Shown: positions 60,656 through 64,000 of the stretch, piece after piece
Layout: each line of letters begins with the position of its first letter
Numbering within the stretch: position 1 is the first letter of the stretch
DNA from: Nguyenibacter vanlangensis
GTDB taxonomy: Bacteria > Pseudomonadota > Alphaproteobacteria > Acetobacterales > Acetobacteraceae
Assembly (NCBI RefSeq): GCF_038719015.1
Contig: NZ_CP152276.1
Span: forward strand, 1,870,001-1,934,000
Length of the DNA stretch: 64,000 nt
Direction of reading: 5' to 3'
Notes under the pieces: generated by a model
What the model was told of the DNA's origin: nothing
Database searches by the model: none
The model's input: only the letters and a program-made list of their open reading frames with translations
Translations under genes and position numbers: made by a program

Positions 60656-62347
60656 ATGACCCGCGTCGCCCTGTATGCAAGGTATTCCTCCGACCATCAG
60701 CGCGATGCCTCGATCGAGGACCAGTTGCGGCTCTGTCGGGAGCACGCCACCAAACAGGGCTGGAGTATCGTCGACAGCTACACCGACCGGGCGATCTCGG
60801 GGGCCTCGCTGCTGCTGCGCCCCGGTATCCAGGAACTGGTGCAGGACGCGCAGCGCGGCCGCTTCACCATCGTGCTGGCCGAGGCGATGGACCGGCTGTC
60901 CCGCGACCAGGAGGACATCGCCGGCCTGCACAAGCGCATGGCCTTCGCCGGTGTGCGCATCGTCACCCTGTCCGAGGGCGACGTCACCCACCTGCATGTC
61001 GGCCTCAAGGGCACGATGAACGCCCTGTTCCTCAAGGATCTGGCCGACAAGGTCCGCCGTGGCCTGCGCGGCCGGATCGAGGACGGCAAGTCGGGTGGCG
61101 GCAACTCCTACGGCTATGACGTCGTCCGCCAGATCGACGATCGCGGCGAGCCGATCCGCGGCAATCGCAGCATCAATGATACTGAAGCCGCCGTCGTCCG
61201 CCGCATCTTCCATGAGTTTGCCAACGGCCGTTCCCCCAAGCGGATCGCCGTCGCCCTCAACGACGATGGCATCTCCGCCCCCACGGGCGGCGACTGGGGC
61301 TTCACCACCATCAACGGCAACCGCCAGCGCGGCACCGGTATTCTCAACAATGAGATGTATATTGGCCGCCTGGTCTGGAACCGGCTGCGCTATCTCAAGG
61401 ATCCCGAGACCGGCAAGCGGGTCTCCCGACCCAATCCCGCGTCCGAATGGGTGATCCAGGAGGTGCCGGAACTGCGGATCATCGACCAGGCGCTGTGGGA
61501 CAAGGTCAAGGCCAAGCAGAAGGCGATCAAGATCAATCGCGACACCGGCGACACCAACCGCCTGCACGAGCGCCAGCGCGGCAAATATCTGTTCACCGGC
61601 CTGACCAAGTGCGGCTGCTGCGGCGGTGGCTATTCCATGGTCTCCGGTACCCTGGTTGGCTGCTCCACTGCCCGCAACAAGGGTACCTGCGGCAACCGCA
61701 TGAACATCCGCCGTGACGCCCTCGAATCCCGCGTGCTGACCGCGCTCAAGAGCCATTTGATGGATCCCGAACTGTTCGCCGTGTTCTGCGAGGAGTTCAC
61801 TCGCCGGATGAACGAACAGCGGATCGAAGCCTCGGCCGGCATCAGCGCCGCCAAGGCGGAACTCCAGCGCATTGAGCGCGAGTTCGACACGCTGATGGAC
61901 GCCCTGCTCAAGGGCACCCTGCCCGAGGAGCGGATCAAGGAACGCAGCCAGAAACTGGAGCGGCGCAAAGCCCAAGCCGAGGAGACCCTGGCCACCATCG
62001 ACGAGCCGCCGCCGGTGCTGCATCCCAGCATGGCGATCGTCTATCGCGAGCGCGTCACCGCGCTGCACAACGCTCTGCAGCAGGAGACCACCCGCCTGGA
62101 AGCCGCTGACCTCATCCGCTCCCTGATTGAGCGTATTATGCTGACGCCGGTCGACGGCGCACTGCGCGTGGAACTGCACGGCGACTTGGCCGGCATCCTG
62201 ACGATCGCGGCGGGCACAAAGCAAAAGAGCCCGACCGTTGCCGGTTCGGGCTCTGTTCTTGCATCGCAAGTCAAGATGGTTGCGGGGGAAAGCAACCAAC
62301 GATACTTGCGATTGGTCGACCGCGAGATACCCCGCCTCGCCGCATGA
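60656..62347 (+). CDS. Large serine recombinase (copy 2)
   Basis: A 563-residue large serine recombinase. The catalytic start is TRVALYARYSSDHQRDASIE, the arginine motif is EAMDRLSRDQEDI, KGTMNALFLKDLADKVRRGL follows, then the recombinase domain, and the zinc ribbon is KCGCCGGGYSM with a later GCSTARNKGTCGN. A coiled-coil segment (RIEREFDTLMDALLKGTLPE) lies before the C-terminus. It is clearly paralogous to 3239-4936 across the whole length. All catalytic residues are present. It is followed by an intact antitoxin-toxin pair. Confidence 0.93.
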   Translation: MTRVALYARYSSDHQRDASIEDQLRLCREHATKQGWSIVDSYTDRAISGASLLLRPGIQELVQDAQRGRFTIVLAEAMDRLSRDQEDIAGLHKRMAFAGVRIVTLSEGDVTHLHVGLKGTMNALFLKDLADKVRRGLRGRIEDGKSGGGNSYGYDVVRQIDDRGEPIRGNRSINDTEAAVVRRIFHEFANGRSPKRIAVALNDDGISAPTGGDWGFTTINGNRQRGTGILNNEMYIGRLVWNRLRYLKDPETGKRVSRPNPASEWVIQEVPELRIIDQALWDKVKAKQKAIKINRDTGDTNRLHERQRGKYLFTGLTKCGCCGGGYSMVSGTLVGCSTARNKGTCGNRMNIRRDALESRVLTALKSHLMDPELFAVFCEEFTRRMNEQRIEASAGISAAKAELQRIEREFDTLMDALLKGTLPEERIKERSQKLERRKAQAEETLATIDEPPPVLHPSMAIVYRERVTALHNALQQETTRLEAADLIRSLIERIMLTPVDGALRVELHGDLAGILTIAAGTKQKSPTVAGSGSVLASQVKMVAGESNQRYLRLVDREIPRLAA

Positions 62348-62408
62348 CAGAGTCACCATGCCAAAGCGCATGGGCATATCCAACTGGAATCCTTGTCATA
62401 GGCAATCC

Positions 62409-62448
62409 GCCTCATATATGATCCCATATCATGGTCAATATATGAGGC
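62409..62448. promoter_or_regulatory. Inverted-repeat operator of toxin-antitoxin copy 2
   Basis: GCCTCATATAT (62409-62419) and ATATATGAGGC (62438-62448) are a perfect 11-bp inverted repeat, ending 8 bases before the antitoxin ATG. It corresponds base for base in length to 5259-5298. It probably binds the Xre antitoxin. Confidence 0.6.
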
Positions 62449-62456
62449 ACGCCGTC

Positions 62457-62822
62457 ATGTCCGAGACCACATTCCTCTCCGACGCCTTCGATCCATCAGG
62501 GCTGATCGCGGCGGAACGGCTGAGCAATATGCTGCACATCACAAGGGGTGAACTGGCCGTAACACTGGGGCTGTCGCGCGATGCCGTCTCCAAAAGCGCC
62601 CGCCTCGGCCGTCCCGCCACCCAGGCGAGGCTGCGCGACATGGTCGAGATCCTCAATCGGGTCCGGCCATGGGCGGGTTCAGCCCAGCAGGCTTTTGCGT
62701 GGTACCGGGCACAGCCCCTGCCCTCGTTCGGGGATCAGACTGCCGAGGCGCTCGTCCGGGAGGGCCGCGCCGATGCCGTCCGGCGCTACCTGGACCGGAT
62801 TACGACCGGCGGGTACGCGTGA
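62457..62822 (+). CDS. Xre/MbcA/ParS-type antitoxin (copy 2)
   Basis: A 121-residue antitoxin closely similar along its whole length to 5305-5670: AFDPSGLIAAERLSNMLHIT, ELAVTLGLSRDAVSKSARLG, then the DUF2384 toxin-binding region (VRPWAGSAQQAFAWYRAQPL, VRRYLDRITTGGYA). I start it at ATG 62457; the longer frame to 62238 runs into the recombinase gene. Its stop overlaps the toxin GTG. Given the similarity, it may also neutralise the toxin of related modules. Confidence 0.92.
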   Translation: MSETTFLSDAFDPSGLIAAERLSNMLHITRGELAVTLGLSRDAVSKSARLGRPATQARLRDMVEILNRVRPWAGSAQQAFAWYRAQPLPSFGDQTAEALVREGRADAVRRYLDRITTGGYA

Positions 62823-63337
62823 GATTCACCGGACGCGTATTTCGGGCTCATAATCCTCGCTGGTCTTTCACCCCCTTGTCAGGCGACGGTGCGGCACGTC
62901 ACGGAGGACGGTTCAATCCGGTTGGCACGGCTGCGCTCTATACCTCACTGCGCATGGAGACCGCCTGGCTCGAAGCCCAGCAGGGCTTCCCGTTCAAGCC
63001 GCAGCCTCTGACGATCTGCGCCTATGATGTCGATAGCGAACCTGTCCTCGATCTGACCGATCTGTCCGGCCTCCACGATCTTGGCTTTTCCCCCGCCACC
63101 CTCGCCTGTCCGTGGGAAGACCTTGCTGACAAGGGCGAGATGCCGCCGTCATGGGAACTGGCTAAAACACTCATGGCCCGGGACGTGGCTGGCGTCATCG
63201 TTCCGAGCTTTGCTCCCGGCGCGACACAAAACGACCGGAATCTCGTCTTCTGGAATTGGTCAGGCACCTTGCCTTCCCGCGTGATCGTCATCGATGATGA
63301 GGGGCGTCTGCCCGAAACCGCGGCGTCATGGTCGTAA
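62819..63337 (+). CDS. RES-domain toxin (copy 2, intact)
   Basis: A 172-residue toxin of the RES family, whose characterised members degrade NAD+. It starts at GTG 62819, overlapping the antitoxin stop. The Arg-Glu-Ser residues of the family are seen in FTGRVFRAHNPRWSFTPLSG, GGRFNPVGTAALYTSLRMET, AWLEAQQGFPFK and PSFAPGATQNDRNLVFWNW. It is the same length as copy 1 but has no internal stop, so this module should still be an active addiction system. Confidence 0.92.
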   Translation: MRFTGRVFRAHNPRWSFTPLSGDGAARHGGRFNPVGTAALYTSLRMETAWLEAQQGFPFKPQPLTICAYDVDSEPVLDLTDLSGLHDLGFSPATLACPWEDLADKGEMPPSWELAKTLMARDVAGVIVPSFAPGATQNDRNLVFWNWSGTLPSRVIVIDDEGRLPETAASWS

Positions 63338-63360
63338 ACAGCCCATGTCGGGCGGCGTTT

Positions 63361-63726
63361 TCACGGCAATGGATCGAAGAACAGGTAGAGCGCCGCGATG
63401 CGGCCGTTCTCGACGACGATGATATCGGTACCCGCATAGGACGGTGGCCGCCCGGGCTCACCAGACGTCCAGCGCAGCCGCCCGGCGAGGCCGTGCAGGT
63501 TTTCGGCCGGGGCGAGTTCGGCATAAGCAAAGCCCGGATGGGTAGCCCGGATCTTGCCCGCGACGGCGGCAATGGCGGCGCGGCCACGCGTGATGCCGGC
63601 CGGTTCGACGAAGAGCGCGTCCTCGGTGAAGAGTTCGTCTACCAGTGCGCGGCGCCGGGCATCGTCGGCCTCGCCGAAGACGCCATGCAGATTGCGTGCG
63701 AGGAGAGAAGTGACGGTATGGGTCAT
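63361..63726 (-). CDS. SnoaL-like protein
   Basis: A 121-residue NTF2-like/SnoaL protein: ARNLHGVFGEADDARRRALV, DELFTEDALFVEPAGITRGR, GTDIIVVENGRIAALYLFFD. I start it at ATG 63726. The upstream short-chain dehydrogenase gene, 70 bases away on the same strand, is a common neighbour, where both act in small-molecule metabolism. The function is not known. Confidence 0.8.
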   Translation of the reverse strand: MTHTVTSLLARNLHGVFGEADDARRRALVDELFTEDALFVEPAGITRGRAAIAAVAGKIRATHPGFAYAELAPAENLHGLAGRLRWTSGEPGRPPSYAGTDIIVVENGRIAALYLFFDPLP

Positions 63727-63796
63727 GACGAGTCTCCATGGGCCGGCGGCCGGTCGGATCGCAATCCAATGACCGCCGGTTGTCCCATGCTGATTT

Positions 63797-64000
63797 TCAG
63801 ATCTGCTTCTGGCCGCCATCGACGAAGAGCTCGATGCCGTTGATGAAGCTTGCCTCGCTCGACGCCAGGAACAGCACGGCGCGCGCGATTTCTTCAGGCT
63901 GGGCGACCCGGCCGGAGGGGATCAGGCCGGCAAGATAGCTCTTGGTGCCCTCGGCCTGCTCGCCACCGCCAAAGAGCTGGTTCAGGCCAGCCGTGTCCGT
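63797..64000 (-). CDS. Short-chain dehydrogenase, C-terminal part (runs off window)
   Basis: The last 67 residues of an SDR read from the right edge: [40 protein letters not shown], ending QI and TGA at 63797-63799. The RVAQPEEIA and [11 protein letters not shown] blocks are the usual end of classical SDRs. The Rossmann motif and active site lie outside the window. Confidence 0.88.
   Translation of the reverse strand, partial: TDTAGLNQLFGGGEQAEGTKSYLAGLIPSGRVAQPEEIARAVLFLASSEASFINGIELFVDGGQKQI

Noticed and set aside
60356..62383. 675-codon open frame on the minus strand
   Set aside because: It is the antisense of the serine recombinase gene; low-complexity composition and no start signal or domain.
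1..64000. CRISPR arrays, tRNA and rRNA genes
   Set aside because: I saw no spaced repeat array with repeat units above 22 bp, and no tRNA-like or rRNA sequence. The 22-bp-period repeats at 50527 are contiguous and fit iterons.

Overview
The window is GC-rich, densely coded alphaproteobacterial DNA. The conjugation backbone (RepA, DUF2840, TraF peptidase, DUF3363 relaxase, TraG, TrbB-I, DUF2274, DUF736, DUF2285/DUF6499) is the kind found on integrative and conjugative elements (ICEs) and plasmids of Acetobacteraceae, sphingomonads and rhizobia. I favour an acetic-acid-bacterium or plant-associated relative, but no rRNA, tRNA or housekeeping marker is present to prove it. Nearly everything here is accessory DNA.

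Layout. (1) 1-1800: the cut end of a defence-like operon, an unidentified protein C-terminus plus a PAPS-reductase-like ATPase, possibly type 4 BREX brxC/brxP. (2) 1801-6570: a scar zone with a dead RecD-like helicase end, a large serine recombinase (LSR), a LysR remnant, an Xre-type antitoxin with a RES toxin broken by one stop codon, and an IS5-type transposase remnant. (3) 6573-27776: a catabolic island with a MarR regulator, a lactate-dehydrogenase-like flavoprotein, secreted GH3 and GH31 glycosidases, a TonB-dependent receptor, and an operon (17172-26382) whose content and order match the indole-3-acetic acid (auxin) degradation cluster iacA-C-D-E-F-G-H-I. That operon has two extra genes, and a convergent MFS transporter follows it. 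(4) 27994-30098: an IS3 remnant, a twice-frameshifted DUF1275 pseudogene and a LysR regulator. (5) 30110-56565: the conjugative element. It reads leftward as XRE - DUF6499/DUF2285 - (mazEF, vapBC) - AlpA - repA - DUF2840 - dcm - traF - transglycosylase - relaxase - (XRE/methyltransferase/YbaK cargo and a truncated recombinase) - traG - CopG - trbBCDEJKLFGI - DUF2274. The traG-to-DUF2274 block consists of overlapping or nearly abutting genes. (6) 56989-60150: a four-gene, more AT-rich operon unlike its surroundings. It encodes a serine-recombinase-like protein lacking the catalytic arginines, a HARE-HTH protein, a helical-repeat (HEAT-like) protein and a WYL-like small protein. This is the best candidate here for an undescribed system. 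(7) 60464-63337: a second, intact copy of the LSR plus Xre-antitoxin/RES-toxin module, in the same orientation as the first. (8) 63361-64000: a SnoaL-like protein and the end of a short-chain dehydrogenase that runs off the window.

How it fits together. The two LSR-toxin-antitoxin modules sit about 54 kb apart in direct orientation and enclose the catabolic island, the conjugative element and the candidate defence operon. This suggests a composite, possibly mobile island kept in place by addiction modules (Xre-RES, VapBC, MazEF). The element has its own initiator gene followed by three 22-bp-period repeats (candidate oriV), and an inverted-repeat-rich gap in front of the relaxase gene (candidate oriT). 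The iac-like operon would convert auxin to catechol, and the glycosidases, receptor and MFS protein may feed it, perhaps from glucose conjugates (inference). A similar palindrome lies in front of the lactate-dehydrogenase-like gene and in front of the iac operon, and could be the MarR operator.
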